Of a stretch of 64,000 bases of DNA, positions 44,059 to 55,225 are shown one piece after another (position 1 is the first letter of the stretch; each line of letters begins with the position of its first letter). This DNA comes from Heterohyrax brucei (Eukaryota; Chordata; Mammalia; Hyracoidea; Procaviidae): positions 65,150,351-65,214,350 of the forward strand of contig CM053162.1 of assembly GCA_028571685.1 (NCBI GenBank). Reading direction: 5' to 3'. A program made the position numbers and the translations under genes. The notes under the pieces are model-generated. The model did not search any database. It was given only the letters and a program-made list of their open reading frames with translations, and was not told the origin of the DNA.

Positions 44059-44689
44059 AGGGGAGGAGGCTGCGTTCCATTTCGTAAATGCCTTCACCAT
44101 CAATTCCCCGGCACATTCTTCTGTCGTGGGGTGCAGTGCAGGGTACAGTTTTCACCATGACAGGTAAATCAAGGCTCAGCAGCCCCTGTGGTGCTCTACC
44201 CCTGAATCGAATCTGTCTTTCATTCACGAGTACCCCAGAGCTATCTATGGAGAACGGTGAGGCCCCAGTGAGATATCAGTCAAGCCTCTCTCTAGACAGA
44301 CATCTGTTTCTGCCACCCTGGGTCTCACCCACAGGGATTGGGATGGCTTCCCAAGCCAGCTGGGTTTGGAAGGCATTCCTCCATCCACCACCCAAAAGGG
44401 TTGGCCAACTGCAGAACTCCCGTGCCCACGAGAGGGGGGTGGGTGGGGGAAAATCTTCCCCTGCCTCCTCTCAAGTTGCTTTTCTAAAGCCAAGGACCAA
44501 ATGTTGATTTCTCTACAGATTCCTACGTAGCTCTTATACGTAGACAGCTTTAAGGGGAAAAAAAAAAAATCTCCAAATAGGGAGAGGGGGAGAGAAGAGC
44601 ATCTTTCAGTTCCCCACTTGGAAATAGCTTGTGGTTTGAGGATGCTACTCCTCCCTCCACCCTCCCCTTTGGGAAATCTGGACCGCAAA
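44059..44689. other. Upstream flank of LRRTM1
   Basis: Moderate-GC DNA leading into the CpG island; no further repeat recognised. Open frames here on either strand are composition-driven. Confidence 0.4.
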
Positions 44690-45345
44690 AAAAGCCGCGA
44701 GTGCTTTCTATTCCAGCCCAGCCCATCCCGGAGTTGAGCGCACGGGCCGGCGGCGCCGGGTCTCGGCGCACCCCCTCTTCCAGCCGGGCCCTGCCTGAGG
44801 GGCTCGGGGCGCACGCAGCCCCGCGAGCGGCTGACGACACCCGGCGAGCGGCAGGGGCCGGCGCAGGCTGGCGCGCGCCCCGCCTGGCGGAGGAGGCGAG
44901 CCGCCCGCCCGCCGCCCGCGCCGCCGCCCGCCGGGAGGAGCGCGCGCGCTGCCCGCAGCCGCCCGGGGCGCCGATGGCAGGCGGGCCCGGCCGCGGCGAC
45001 GGCGCCGCCGCACCCTGCTCCCTGCCGACGACCGACGCTCGCCCGCCTGCCAGAGCCCGGGGGAGTCGCCAGCCCCGAGTTGGGAGTCCTTCTTCTTCTC
45101 CCCCCCCGCCCCACCATCACCAGCACCACGTCACAGTCCGAACTGCAGAGGGAAAGGACGACCGCAGGAAGGCGAAGCCCGGGCTCCAGGCACGTAGTTG
45201 GGAAACTTGCGGGTCCTAGAAGTCGCCTCCCCGCCTCGCCGGCCGCCCTGGCAGCCCCGGAGCCCGGCAGCAAAGTGAGACATTGTGCGCCTGCCAGCTC
45301 CGCCGGCCGCGGACCCGGGCTGCCTCGGGAACACAGAGGGGTCTT
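44690..45345. promoter_or_regulatory. LRRTM1 CpG-island promoter, possibly bidirectional
   Basis: Extremely GC- and CpG-rich (for example about 44870-45020, gccgcccgcgccgccgcccg), abruptly ending before the AT-richer leader. Such islands mark the LRRTM1 promoter. Published work on LRRTM/CTNNA pairs describes bidirectional promoters that also start N-truncated alpha-catenin transcripts; that the same holds here is inference. A TATA-like catataatta sits at 45357-45366. The long frames open on both strands, including one of 342 codons on the - strand (44245-45273), are CpG-island artefacts unless transcripts show otherwise. Confidence 0.75.
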
Positions 45346-45422
45346 CTCTCGCCCTGCATATAATTAGCCTGCACACAAAGGGAGCAGCTGAATGGAGGTT
45401 GTCACTCTCTGGAAAAGGGTGG

Positions 45423-45513
45423 GTAAGACACTTTTTAATTAAATTCTTTCCCGAAGATTGCTTTTCTTTTTTTTTTTTCCTTCCCTCCTCCTCCTCCCTT
45501 TTCTTTGCTGCAG
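45423..45513 (+). other. LRRTM1: Candidate 91-nt intron in the LRRTM1 5' UTR
   Basis: A strong donor (ggtggGTAAGA at 45418-45428) is followed by an AT-rich stretch with branch-point-like ttaat. A long polypyrimidine tract at about 45461-45506 leads to an acceptor (ttgctgCAG) ending at 45513. Mammalian LRRTM1 keeps its whole CDS in the last exon, downstream of a 5'-UTR intron. A 91-nt intron is near the mammalian minimum, so the donor may lie further upstream. Confidence 0.5.
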
Positions 45514-45521
45514 CATCTAAC

Positions 45522-45557
45522 ATGGACCAAATCACCATCTCTTTGATCTTTCCGTAG
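45522..45557 (+). CDS. uORF 1 in LRRTM1 leader
   Basis: ATG just after the presumed acceptor opens 11 codons (MDQITISLIFP), then TAG. ATG context catgga is modest. Regulatory rather than product-coding if used. Confidence 0.4.
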   Translation: MDQITISLIFP

Positions 45558-45589
45558 CTGTGAACTTTCCCCGCTGCCCAGCTTTCTGC

Positions 45590-45604
45590 ATGCTTACGAG
45601 GTGA
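45590..45604 (+). CDS. uORF 2 in LRRTM1 leader (4 codons)
   Basis: atg ctt acg agg tga. It ends directly against the ATG of the next uORF at 45605, so stop and start are adjacent. Confidence 0.3.
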   Translation: MLTR

Positions 45605-45706
45605 ATGTTTGGTTGGGGGAAGAGGGGCGGAGGGGGGGCTCCCTGTCGATTCCAGATATTTATTTGCTTTTCGCCCTTTTCTCCCCCTCCCCCTCCCTCG
45701 GAATAA
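45605..45706 (+). CDS. uORF 3 in LRRTM1 leader (33 codons)
   Basis: Starts MFGWGKRGGGGAPCRFQIFI and ends in a proline-rich stretch before TAA. The longest upstream ORF in the presumed exon 2 leader. Confidence 0.35.
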   Translation: MFGWGKRGGGGAPCRFQIFICFSPFSPPPPPSE

Positions 45707-45739
45707 AATATGATGTAGATTTCTGACCGAGCGCTTCCA

Positions 45740-45778
45740 ATGGACATTCTCCAGCCTCTCTGGAAATATTCTCGCTAA
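45740..45778 (+). CDS. uORF 4, overlapping the LRRTM1 start as TAATG
   Basis: Twelve codons ([12 protein letters not shown]), then TAA at 45776-45778. The last A of this stop is the first base of the LRRTM1 ATG. This overlap is the layout that favours termination-reinitiation. Context ccaATGg is similar in strength to that of the main ATG. A minimal atg-atg-tag also lies just upstream, at 45710-45718. Confidence 0.45.
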   Translation: MDILQPLWKYSR

Positions 45779-47346
45779 TGGATTTCCTGCTGCTCGGTCT
45801 CTGTCTATACTGGCTGCTGAGGAGGCCCTCGGGGGTGGTCTTGTGTCTGCTGGGGGCCTGCTTTCAGATGCTGCCCGCCGCCCCCAGCGGGTGCCCCCAG
45901 CTGTGCCGGTGCGAGGGGCGGCTGCTGTACTGCGAGGCGCTCAACCTCACCGAGGCGCCCCTCAACCTGTCTGGCCTGCTGGGCTTGTCGCTGCGCTACA
46001 ACAGCCTCTCGGAGCTGCGCGCCGGCCAGTTCACGGGGTTAATGCAGCTCACGTGGCTCTATCTGGATCACAATCACATCTGCTCGGTGCAGGGGGACGC
46101 CTTTCAGAAACTGCGCCGAGTTAAGGAACTCACGCTGAGTTCCAACCAGATCACCCAGCTGGCCAACACCACCTTCCGGCCCATGCCCAACCTGCGCAGT
46201 GTGGACCTCTCGTACAACAAGCTGCAGGCGCTGGCGCCCGACCTCTTCCACGGGCTGCGGAAGCTGACCACGCTGCACATGCGATCCAACGCCATCCAGT
46301 TCGTGCCTGTGCGCATCTTCCAGGACTGTCGCAGCCTCAAGTTTCTCGACATCGGATACAATCAGCTCAAGAGCCTGGCGCGCAACTCTTTCGCCGGCTT
46401 GTTCAAGCTCACGGAGCTGCACCTGGAGCACAACGACTTGGTCAAGGTGAACTTCGCCCACTTCCCGCGCCTCATCTCCCTGCACTCGCTCTGCCTGCGC
46501 AGGAACAAGGTGGCTATTGTGGTCAGCTCGCTGGACTGGGTTTGGAACCTGGAGAAAATGGACTTGTCGGGCAATGAGATCGAGTACATGGAGCCGCATG
46601 TGTTCGAGACCGTGCCGCACCTGCAGTCCCTACAGCTCGACTCCAACCGCCTCACCTACGTGGAGCCCCGCATCCTCAACTCCTGGAAGTCGCTGACGAG
46701 CATCACCTTGGCCGGGAACCTGTGGGATTGCGGTCGCAACGTGTGCGCCCTGGCCTCGTGGCTCAGCAACTTTCAGGGGCGCTACGATGGCAGCTTGCAG
46801 TGCGCCAGCCCGGAGTACGCACAGGGCGAGGACGTCCTGGACGCCGTGTACGCCTTCCACCTCTGCGAGGACGGGGCCGAGCCCACCAGCGGCCACTTGC
46901 TGTCGGCTGTCACCAACCATAGTGACCAGGGACCCTCCGCCAGCCCTGTCTCCACGCTCGCGGGTGGTCGGGAGGGGCAGCCCGACGGCACGCTGGAGCC
47001 TGCCACCGTGGCTCTCCCTGGCAGCGAGCATGCTGAGAACGCAGTCCAGATCCACAAGGTGGTCACGGGCACCATGGCCCTCATCTTCTCCTTCCTCATC
47101 GTGGTCCTCGTGCTTTATGTGTCCTGGAAGTGCTTCCCTGCCAGCCTCAGGCAACTCAGACAGTGCTTTGTCACGCAGCGCCGAAAGCAAAAGCAGAAAC
47201 AGACTATGCATCAGATGGCTGCCATGTCCGCCCAGGAATACTACGTTGATTACAAACCGAACCACATCGAGGGGGCCCTGGTGATCATTAATGAGTATGG
47301 CTCCTGTACCTGCCACCAGCAGCCTGCCAGGGAATGCGAGGTCTGA
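45778..47346 (+). CDS. LRRTM1: LRRTM1, leucine-rich repeat transmembrane neuronal protein 1
   Basis: Intact 522-codon ORF, the same length as human LRRTM1, read as a single exon. A postsynaptic type I membrane protein that binds presynaptic neurexins and promotes excitatory synapse formation. Order: signal peptide (about 1-34, hydrophobic [11 protein letters not shown] then [10 protein letters not shown]); LRRNT with Cys39, 43, 45, 52; about ten LRRs (63-310) with LxxLxLxxNxL spacing; LRRCT with Cys318, 323, 342, 363; a variable linker (about 370-425); a membrane span about 428-448 ([20 protein letters not shown]); and a basic, conserved tail ending ECEV, the PDZ ligand for PSD-95-type scaffolds. 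N-glycosylation sequons at Asn56, 63, 130 and 380. The start is chosen because the signal peptide begins there and the length matches the family; its context is weak (C at -3, G at +4). The sequence is GC-rich. LRRTM2-4 paralogues are excluded by the N-terminus and linker. Confidence 0.98.
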   Translation: MDFLLLGLCLYWLLRRPSGVVLCLLGACFQMLPAAPSGCPQLCRCEGRLLYCEALNLTEAPLNLSGLLGLSLRYNSLSELRAGQFTGLMQLTWLYLDHNHICSVQGDAFQKLRRVKELTLSSNQITQLANTTFRPMPNLRSVDLSYNKLQALAPDLFHGLRKLTTLHMRSNAIQFVPVRIFQDCRSLKFLDIGYNQLKSLARNSFAGLFKLTELHLEHNDLVKVNFAHFPRLISLHSLCLRRNKVAIVVSSLDWVWNLEKMDLSGNEIEYMEPHVFETVPHLQSLQLDSNRLTYVEPRILNSWKSLTSITLAGNLWDCGRNVCALASWLSNFQGRYDGSLQCASPEYAQGEDVLDAVYAFHLCEDGAEPTSGHLLSAVTNHSDQGPSASPVSTLAGGREGQPDGTLEPATVALPGSEHAENAVQIHKVVTGTMALIFSFLIVVLVLYVSWKCFPASLRQLRQCFVTQRRKQKQKQTMHQMAAMSAQEYYVDYKPNHIEGALVIINEYGSCTCHQQPARECEV

Positions 47347-47526
47347 CTGTGCCCGTGGCTCTCAAACCGTGTGTGCGCGCTACCAAATACGACTGGGCAG
47401 CCCTGGTGGGCCGGCGGGCGCCGGGCTGGGGTCTTCTTGTCTGTCCTCCCCTGCTCCTTGACTGAAACTGTAAGGGGATCTCTCCCAGAGACTTGACATT
47501 TTAGCTTTATTGTGTCTTAAAAACGA

Positions 47527-47532
47527 AATAAA
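47527..47532 (+). terminator. Polyadenylation signal AATAAA (proximal)
   Basis: Canonical hexamer 181 nt after the stop codon, in an A/C-rich context. Confidence 0.6.
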
Positions 47533-47708
47533 ACACAACAAAACCCCACCCCACAACCTGCAGGACAGTCTCTCTTAAATTTCCTAGGAGAACTCTTTCC
47601 TCCCTTGGAAGATCTGTCCAAATTCAGGAATCTGAGAGTGTAAAAAGGTACCAATCATTGATTTTCTTTTCTTTTCTTTTCTTTTTTTTTGTAAACTAAA
47701 ATGTTTAA

Positions 47709-47714
47709 AATAAA
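47709..47714 (+). terminator. Polyadenylation signal AATAAA (distal)
   Basis: Canonical hexamer preceded by a T-rich stretch (ttttcttttcttttcttttt at about 47662) and followed by GT-rich sequence. Confidence 0.55.
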
Positions 47715-47735
47715 ATAGCATTTACAGTTTTTACA

Positions 47736-49255
47736 GACTGGTGTAACCTAAATGAATTGCTACATGGGTTGGAAGAGAAGCAACAGTTAAGATGTCCTTC
47801 CGTAGGGGGTAACCAGAAGCAAAATCTAGCACAGCCTGGTAGTTAGATTAAATATGGAATTTTAAGAAGGATGAAAAAAGCTCATTGGTGTCATGATTCA
47901 GGTTCATTTAATCCACATGAGCAAGGATGAAGAATTAACAAGAACCTTGATATTATTTTTAGATGGTAGGGGGAGAGCTCTGCAATCTAACCACTGTAAA
48001 GCCAGTGAAAAATGGACTGAGAACTGGGCATCACAGCTCAGTTTTCCAGGCAGAGATCACTGCAAATGGCTTTCAAAAGACAGTGCCAGCCAGTTTATCC
48101 CATGAACAAGAAATGTTTCGGCACATCTTGTAGCTGTCTTTCAAATCAATACAAAAATCTCACTCCCAAATGGCACTTGTTCATAATTCTCTTCTGCTCC
48201 TTAAGTCACCAGGCTTAGTAGCATTTCTGCCCCTTGCTCTCTCTCTAGTCAGGCTGAAGGGAGTGAGGCAGAATGCAAATAGTCAGCGCTGAAAGCTGCC
48301 TCCGGAGCCCAGAGCTAGGACTGCAGCAAGCTCCGCTCCTAGCAGGGTGGCACACTCCTAGTTACTATGGGAAAAGATGCAAAAATCCTACCTAGGAGGA
48401 AGGGAGAAAGGTCTGCTGGGTAATAACTACTAGCAGGAGACACTGGGGCAGAGGAGATTCAGTGGGCAGTGGGATTGTCATTTGACGATGTGTCTGCATC
48501 TGACTGAATTATCTAGGACTTATAAAGGGGGAATAATGGGGATAATAAAAGCCAGTGAGCATTTGTTAACCCAAGACAGAAAAGCTGTTTCATTTGAGAT
48601 GTTACCCTTTTGCGCAATGCTTGCTTTTCCTGTGTTCTTTTAATTTTCATTTTCGGTGTTCGGAGCAAGGCTTGCCCCTTTCCATCCCCTGGGGAATCGG
48701 GGGGTTTCAGGCTCCCTCCCTGAGACGTAGGTTGTTTACTGGGGGAGAAGAGGAGAGGCGGTAGCAGTTGGTGGATGTGGCTGCAGGGGTGGGGGAGGAA
48801 TGTGTATCGGAAAGGAGGGGTTCGTCTGCTAGCTGACAATTAAGCAAATCTGTGATTGAAATAAACTGTCATGGGTGGCAGATGGTGAAAACTGAAGCCA
48901 TGTTGTCCAGCTCCAGAAGTCTTTTGCAAACTCAGGTGTTTAGCCTCACATATGATACTAGAGGATTTTTTTTTTTGAAGTCCATATAAAAGAAAAAGGA
49001 ATGGGAAAAACTAAAACACTACTATCCTTGCAAATGCAAATACTTCCAGCCACTAACCTAAAGGGGCAAAGTCAGCTTTCTGACATGCAGACTGGGATCA
49101 GCAGACATTCACCTGAATGGAGGCTGATGGTAGGTTTCTCTTCTACCTATGGAGAAACTGATATGCCTAAAAATTCAATGCTTTGAAAGTCTTTTCAGGA
49201 CATATATTTTGCAAAGGTTTTTAAGATGACCAACGTGGGTGGAAAGCTTCTTTCA
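47736..49255. other. No gene or repeat recognised
   Basis: Downstream flank of LRRTM1, unique-looking. A 108-codon - strand frame at 48513-48839 has no domain. Confidence 0.4.
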
Positions 49256-49256
49256 A

Positions 49257-49275
49257 ACACACACACAAACACACA

Positions 49276-49313
<38 letters not shown>
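49257..49313. repeat. (CA)n microsatellite
   Basis: About 28 CA units with three interruptions at the 5' side. Confidence 0.95.
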
Positions 49314-49314
<1 letters not shown>

Positions 49315-50904
49315 CAGCTCATTCTTCGTGACCAGGACAGTTCATCCTGCTTCCTCCTTGGTAATTAAGCCATGCCATTGTGATACACACCATGCATATA
49401 GCACCCATGCAGACTGACCGTTAATATTCTAGAAGAGAGGCACTTGGGTAACTTTGAGTCAGGGGTCTGGGATTTAGTCTGTTCGTGATTATTCGGGGTT
49501 GCCATTTTAAGGAGTATACCTCTTAGAGGGCAGGGGCAAGCGGGAACAAGATCCCCTGAGGGCCATACCCCTTGGGGACAATTAAAGCCCACTAAGGAAT
49601 CCTCCTTAAAAAAATAGCATACAGCATACTCTTATTTTTTTCTGGAAGAATGGCCAAATTGTGGCTCTTGAGGAAGGGCACCTTTGAGTCCATTCATTCC
49701 CTTCACCTTCTCACAGGAAGGCTACAGGAACCCAGTGTCAAAAGCTGCTCTGGTGTGGTGCATTCTGGGTTGCTCTGGTGTGCTTACAGGAAACCTTCCA
49801 GAAGCAGAGCCTTGCTGGCAAACATCAAAACCCAAGGCTCCCCTTACCACCACCACCACCACTGTGAGAAACAATGTACTTAAAAACTAGAGAGTTTATA
49901 GTCCCCAGAGACCTTTTGCTTTCTTTTTTTAAATGGCCATGAGGAGATAGAATTATCATGTCTTGTTTTATGCTGCTTACCCCCTCCCCAATACAGCTGA
50001 ACACCATGTATGTAAAACAGAGTTAAGTTCAAGTAAATCTAAGGAAAGATCATGGGGAAAGGGATCTGCAGTCTGAGACCCTGAGAGTGAGGATGGCCGT
50101 AGAAAAGTGTGTTCTTAATCTGCGTGTGTGCCTAGACATTTCTGCAAAGTGTGTCTATGTAAGCAAGCACGTATGTTTTTCTACAGAGAGGAACTGAGCT
50201 CACACATACTAAGTTTTTGCTGCCTTTGGCTTTGGAGCCTGGCAGGGGGACAGAGAAAGAAAGATGACAGACAATGGTAGTTTTAACTAAGGTATTGTGA
50301 CACTCCGAATCTTTTCTTTTGCAAATTAAGCTTCTAAAAACTTGCTCCAACCCTTCTAAGCAAATTCCAGGGCAGTTAAAAGGGACTCGCAGTGTTAAAG
50401 GCATAGCACCTTTTGGTGGTGGTGATGGTGGCAGTGTTCCCACAGAGGGTGCTAATCTCTTTAGCGTGGGTGCTCTGGAAAGAATGTCAGGCCACAAGTC
50501 ACGTCTAGTCCTGGGCATTGTGATGGATTAACCCTCGGTTGACAGTACCTTGCCAGCTGATTCAAGTTCAGCCATGGGACTGAGGTTTTCCGAAGAATAT
50601 TCAGATAGAAAAAAGGCTTTTCAAAAGATAAATGACATCCTCCAAACAGCCTTAGCCCAAGTAGTTTTTTGAAGTTGTGCCAGAAGGAGCTGATTACATG
50701 AAACTCCTTCTTAGCTCTGCACTCCCAGAATCTGCAGCTTCTGACAGCGTCTTCAACCAAGCTAGCCAGCCCACATACCCCACAGTGTGGTTGCCCACAC
50801 CCAAGGCTGTAAAGTTGCACCACAAAGAAAAGGTCATTCCATTGAAAGGAGAAGCATTTGTTTTTAAAATCGTTTCTGTTCTTCTAAGCTCCTCAAGCAA
50901 ACAC
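49314..50904. other. No gene or repeat recognised
   Basis: Unique-looking DNA. A small CCA repeat (accaccaccaccac) at about 49848-49861. Frames of up to 128 codons are on the - strand only, with no domain. Confidence 0.4.
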
Positions 50905-51060
50905 TTACGTCATAGTGGTTAAGTGCTATGGCTGCTAACCAAAGGGTTAACAGTTCGAATCTGACAGGTGCTTCTTGGAAACTCTATAGGGCAGTTCTTT
51001 TCAGTCCTATAGGGTCCCTGTGAGTTGAAATGGACTCAACAGCAGTGCCTTTGCTTTCTT
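50905..51060 (+). mobile_element. AfroSINE (+), short form
   Basis: gtcatagtggttaagtgcta, tggctgctaaccaaagggtt, B box cagttcgaatctg nearly intact, cttcttggaaactctatagg. Confidence 0.92.
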
Positions 51061-52361
51061 GTAAGCCCCTCAAGGTGTGAGAGTGCTTACCTTCCCTCCT
51101 CGCCTCCAGGAAGACAGCCCTTTGGGAAGTCTTAGAATCACCAATGCAGTGTGAGTGCGTGGAAGTCACTAGAGGGGCAAATGCCACTTGTTATTCCTCC
51201 CAAGTTTCCTAAGCAACTGTACACTCATCTCTGAAAGGCTAAGAGTCTGCTCCTGTTTCGGGGTCGTATTAATAGGCTTGTCAGCAAGTGTGCTGTCTGT
51301 TATCTAGTACTGCTACAGAGAAGGGGATCCTGGGTAGATCCTCAGGCAGCCTTCTCACGGAAAGTATTATGGGAAGATCAGAATTCCTATCTGTCTTGGA
51401 GGGTGGGTATCATTTCAGAGAGTTTAGGGAAGTCAACGTCATCACCATCTCCTCTAGGTGGGTGGTCATGCAGGTTGCACTGGGTTTGCCATGGATGGAA
51501 TACCAAACACAGAAATTCACTAGAATGTGACAATTATACAGGCTCCTGAAAGAAATTTTGGGGGACACTGCATATCTCTACACACACACGCAGGTGTGCA
51601 CACGCACACAATAAAATGTATGTCCTTGTATTTAACTGAACAAACACATACACAAGTGCCATACTCATACACCCGCTTAACAAGAATACCCTCTTGCATG
51701 AACTACCCTCAGACTTTCTTCTTTTCACTCCTCTCAGGAAAGGATCCAATAAATTCAGTCACACTGGATGTATAAAGGACTGATAGGGCACCTGTATTCT
51801 CAGACACTTGTGACTGTGTGTGGATGCACTGTAGGCTCGGGGAACTGTCTGGGTTCCTCTGACAGGCAGCAGAGTGTAGGGCCAGATTACCCAGTAAGCC
51901 GGGTCTGCACAGGCCCAGTTGTGCCTTCCCACCGATCAGCAGTGTGTAATGTCACCAGTCCCACATGACATTGAAGATATGGTGAAACCCACATGAAACT
52001 GTTCCACCCAGACGAGTACGCAAACACAGTGAAGCCTGGGCATTCTTCGCTCAGTGCAAGTGAGCGTTCACCCCGCTTGCTGCTGAAGCCACCCCTGACT
52101 TTCTCTCCGCTTGCTGGCTTGTGGCCACGGCCCACAAATAGTAACGCCTTCTTTTGAGAATATTTTCCACGCGGGATTTAGGAAATGCACATTTTAGCAT
52201 TAAAAATGTGCTCTAAAATGATTCATTTTCAGGGATTCAGCAAACAGAGTTCTTATTCCTGACTGGGAACCTCAAGTTCTCTGCATCTGGACTCGGCTTC
52301 TTAAGACCTTTTTTCTTGGTTTGTTTTCCCATTTTTTTTATCACAGCAAAACCCCCCAAAT
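51061..52361. other. No gene or repeat recognised
   Basis: A short (CA)n run at 51581-51610; otherwise unique-looking. Confidence 0.4.
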
Positions 52362-52520
52362 CCAAACCATTGCTGTCCAGTGGATTCCAGCTCATAGTGA
52401 CCCTACAGGTCAGAGTGAACTGCTCATAGTGTTTCCAGGGTGTGCCTCGTAGATTTGAACTGCCAACCCATTGGTTAGCAGAGTAGCATTTAATTAATCA
52501 CTACACCACCAGGGTTTCCA
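52362..52520 (-). mobile_element. AfroSINE (-), short form
   Basis: ccaaaccattgctgtccagt, gtagatttgaactgccaacc, cattggttagcagagtagca, actacaccaccagggtttcc. Confidence 0.93.
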
Positions 52521-53091
52521 TTCAAAGCAAAAGCCCTGGCTTTTACATCTTTAAGGTTTACCTAGACACGAAAATGAGATAGAAGAAACTAAAATTTATG
52601 GAGTGGTTACTTTGCACAGCTGCTTTTACGTAGATCCCAATCAACAAGCGCGGTTCTAGGAACCATGCTTAGATAAGGAAACTCAGGTTAGAGGGGTTGA
52701 GTAAGTGGTGCAAGATAGAAAGTGGAAGTGCTGAGTTCTATTGTGGTGGCTTTTTTTTGCCCTACTTGGTTTCTTCCTTCCTTAAACTGCCCACAGCTCT
52801 ACCAAGCAAACAGCCTGGACTAGTTTGAGTACAGCGAATGGATTCTGGTTGAGTGACATGGTACAGTGTTTGAATTCAGAAATTCTGGTGACAACTTCCT
52901 CTGTTCTGTCTGTGCCAATAGAGGAGGCCTTTCACAGGCCTATAGGAGCAAAAAGGTCCAGTACCCTCCCCCAGTGCCAGCATCTTACTAGAGGACTCTG
53001 GACTCAGAGTAAAGGATGGACATCCACACGCTACTGCCAGGAATTTATCTCCATCTTTTTTTAATGATTAGATGGACTATACCTCTTAGTC
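52521..53091. other. No gene or repeat recognised
   Basis: A possible worn MIR at 52580-52740 (gtggttactttgcacagctg, aggaaactcaggttagaggg). Confidence 0.4.
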
Positions 53092-53272
53092 AGTGGCTCT
53101 CAACCAGGAGTGAATTTGCCACCCGGTGGACATTTTAGTAATGACTATTTGTTAATAGGATGGGGGGTGTACACCTAGAAGTCAAGTATGCTGCTAAACA
53201 TTCTACCAAGTGTAGGGCATCTCTTCCCCTCAAAATGTCAAGGGTGTCGGTGTCAAGATTGAGAAGTCCTGT
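53092..53272 (+). mobile_element. hAT-Charlie-type MER element, near complete
   Basis: Ends are inverted: agtggctctcaaccaggagt at the left, gattgagaagtcctg at the right. Internal tgctgctaaacattctacca and aaaatgtcaagggtgtcggt. About 180 bp, non-autonomous. Confidence 0.85.
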
Positions 53273-54886
53273 TTCACAGTGTAAAGCAATAAGTCTGTCT
53301 GAAGCAACACTCTGTGTTCCAGCTTTGCATGGTGGGATCTTTCTGATGATTGAGGTTCGGGTCCACCTAGACCTAGTCCCTTTTCGTCTTTCTGCTTCTT
53401 GCCAGGAAATCAGATGCCTAAATTAAACACCTGCAGGTTGGTAACCAGTCAGCAGTTAGCACATGCTTCTTCACAAACATATGGCAAAACTTAAATTAAC
53501 TGGGACAAAACTAGTTAGAACCCTCCATTGACCCACTTTGGCTTCAGCAATACCTCATTTAGGAAACAGCAAATAAAAATCAAATCAAGCTAACAGTGGA
53601 GATTTAATTAAAAAGAAAGAAAATGAGAAACATGATACTCCTTGCAGGAGATGTTCTGGAGTCTGGACCAACGCAGCCCACCTGTGTGTACTTTCTGCTT
53701 CTCTCTCCTGGCCTGCGATGTTTCTAAGTTGGGAAGGATCCTCAATATGTTAGATTAATGTGCTCAGTCTAGTGAGGAGAGCAGGCTATACATTAGATGG
53801 GTGATCTCAGACTTCAGAAGGTAGATATTCTTTTATTATTATGATGATGATTGAATGAAAATGGACATTCCATGTAAATTCGCATGCTTACCTATACACA
53901 GCTTCAACTAGTCTCCCTGCCTGGTGACAGTACATCCCTCTTCTCTGCTCTATATATGTCCTACTCTTCCAACAGTCTCCTATCCCTTCCTCTCCACCCA
54001 CTCCTCTTCCTCCAGCAAGAGGTCAGCAGGATGACATCCTATAGATGCACAGAACCATCAAATTCCCACAAGATACGGTCACTCTGCATTGAGAAGGCAG
54101 ATATTCTAAAGCGGCCAGCACCTCAGACTAGAATGCATTTGGGGCCAGGCAGACAACACAGGTGAGTGAAGGTCAAGGACACAGTGCCTTGTGAGGGCCT
54201 AAGAGAGTTTACTCTTCAGCGGACAATTCACAGTTGATTGGTCCAGGCTAACCCAACCCGTTCTGCATGCCGCGTATGACAGCCACGGCTAACCACCTCT
54301 GGAAGAAACAGGATCTACCACTTGGTCTTGACACCTGGTGCGGCTAAGGACATGCCTTGTGTTCCTCTGATAACCACCTTTCTTCCACGGGCCTTGGTTT
54401 CTCTGCCTTTAGGAAGATTCAAGGATTCATCCAGATACTCCCTGAGAGTCTTGCAAGTTCTGTGCTTCTGTTTTCCATTTTCCCCAAACATAAAATAAAC
54501 AAAAGTGGCTTTCAAGCCAGTGTCATTTCACCAGGAAATTAAAATTCATCTGAATGCCCATTCCCCCGACAAGCCAGTTCATCAAGGCTGGCCTGTGGAT
54601 GAACGTGAAGAGGGAGATGCAAAACCACAGGGAGACAGGTCTTCAGAGTGGTGGGTGGGGATGCATGAAAACAGACACAGCAACACTCCGGTGCGTGTGG
54701 GTGGGGAAAACTGTTGGTTAGAATGCGCTGGAAGTGATGAAAGGAAATCCTGGAGAGGACACACCCGGCACTCACACTTCCCCACATGTGAGACACAGAG
54801 ACAGGGAGGGGTGGGCTGTGAAGCAGAAGGCAACAAACAGAGCAGAGGAATGCCACTGGGGCTGACGATGCAGAAAAGTATTTGTA
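53273..54886. other. No gene or repeat recognised
   Basis: Overlapping frames at 54505-54906 on both strands (up to 133 codons) show no domain. Confidence 0.4.
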
Positions 54887-55041
54887 GACCTGTCACCACT
54901 GAGTAGATTCAGACTCATTGCAATCCTGTAAGACAGGAATCAACCACCATGTAGAGTTTCCAAGGAGCGCCTGGTGGATTTGAACTACTGACCTTTAGGT
55001 TAGCAGCTGTAGCACTTAACCACTGTGCCACTAGCGTTTCC
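54887..55041 (-). mobile_element. AfroSINE (-), short form
   Basis: cctgtcaccactgagtagat, gtttccaaggagcgcctggt, ggttagcagctgtagcactt, aaccactgtgccactagcg. Confidence 0.93.
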
Positions 55042-55134
55042 CAATAGTTGCATAGGACTTCGGAAATAATGTACTAGATGGAGACAGGTGGCCATAATTG
55101 CTATTAGGAGTTCACAGCCATTGAGTAAAATAAA

Positions 55135-55225
55135 AGAGAGAGAAAAACGAAGGATGAACAAAAGGGCAAGGGGAGAGAGAGAGAAAGAGAGAGAAACGGA
55201 GGAGGAGAAGAGTATAACTGAGGGG
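55135..55225. repeat. GA-rich low-complexity
   Basis: Purine-only stretches such as gagagagagagaaagagaga. Confidence 0.85.

Larger units (their letters stand above)
47347..47735 (+). other. LRRTM1: LRRTM1 3' UTR (likely extent)
   Basis: Runs from the TGA at 47344-47346 past two polyadenylation signals; a GT-containing stretch (gactggtgtaacc) follows the second. The true cleavage site is not determined. Confidence 0.55.

Noticed and set aside
44245-45273. 342-codon open frame on the - strand over the CpG island
   Set aside because: Low-complexity Ala/Gly/Arg/Pro composition, open frames on the + strand too, no domain. Typical CpG-island artefact; part of it could be a 5' UTR of an antisense transcript.
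46039-47316. Long - strand frames (193 and 228 codons) opposite LRRTM1
   Set aside because: Mirror frames of a GC-rich coding exon with no start context or domain.
49257-49313. CRISPR-like or satellite array
   Set aside because: Plain dinucleotide microsatellite without spacers.
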